A DNA stretch of 33,930 nucleotides from Sphaeroforma arctica JP610 (lineage: Eukaryota; Opisthokonta; Ichthyosporea; Ichthyophonida): contig NW_014040218.1 of NCBI RefSeq assembly GCF_001186125.1, positions 20,926 to 54,855 of the forward strand. Direction: 5' to 3'. This document shows, piece by piece, positions 33,201-33,930 of the stretch. Below the pieces are notes generated by a model. That model had not been told where the DNA came from. It was given only the letters and a program-made list of their open reading frames with translations, and did no database searches. Position numbers and translations under genes: made by a program. Position 1 is the stretch's first letter. The number at the start of each line of letters is the position of its first letter.

Positions 33201-33208
33201 CACACGGC

Positions 33209-33930
<722 letters not shown>

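Noticed and set aside
32993-33208. His/Thr-rich N-terminal extension of the myristoylated protein
   Set aside because: Encoded by a CA microsatellite with no ATG; the internal ATG at 33209 gives a proper myristoylation signal.

Overview
The window is nuclear DNA of a eukaryote with spliceosomal introns: GT-AG junctions, mostly GTATGT or GTGAGT donors, and a standard code. The gene content is a TRA2-like SR splicing factor, an AlkB dioxygenase, an IAH1-type esterase, a mitochondrial class I fumarase, a CaMKK-like kinase and a Cys-rich single-pass membrane protein. Together with the very microsatellite-rich spacers, this suits a unicellular relative of animals (an ichthyosporean-like protist would fit). 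That placement is inference from gene content; no marker gene decides it.

Layout. 157-3372 (+): five exons of an AlkB-family 2-oxoglutarate/Fe(II) dioxygenase whose 5' end lies off the window. 4333-5160 (-): intronless secreted SGNH hydrolase. 5840-6500: TG/TA satellite. 6507-6995 (-): N-terminal part of a Tc1/IS630-type transposase. 7100-7500: decayed coding remnant. 7966-9114: foldback element with about 220-bp terminal inverted repeats. 9921-12327 (+): two-exon Cys-rich receptor-like protein. 12541-12870: 27-bp-type minisatellite. 13796-18743 (-): five-exon TRA2-like gene with several minisatellites in its introns. 19553-20605 (+): weak multi-exon candidate. 21397-25545 (+): class I fumarase, interrupted by an assembly gap (22003-22433). 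25546-28800: AT-rich spacer. 28810-31272 (+): intronless protein kinase with a very long activation segment. 31273-33200: AT and CA repeats. 33209 to the window end (+): start of an N-myristoylated protein of unknown family.

The genes look like ordinary housekeeping and signalling loci and form no operon-like unit. Several (AlkB, TRA2, fumarase) are split into exons much smaller than their spans and were joined here by matching splice phase and conserved motifs. I see no rRNA, tRNA or CRISPR array, and no convincing novel multi-gene system. The most unusual points are the duplicated 3' splice site in TRA2 intron 1, the duplicated exon end in the fumarase gene, the roughly 110-residue insert in the kinase activation segment, and the foldback element.
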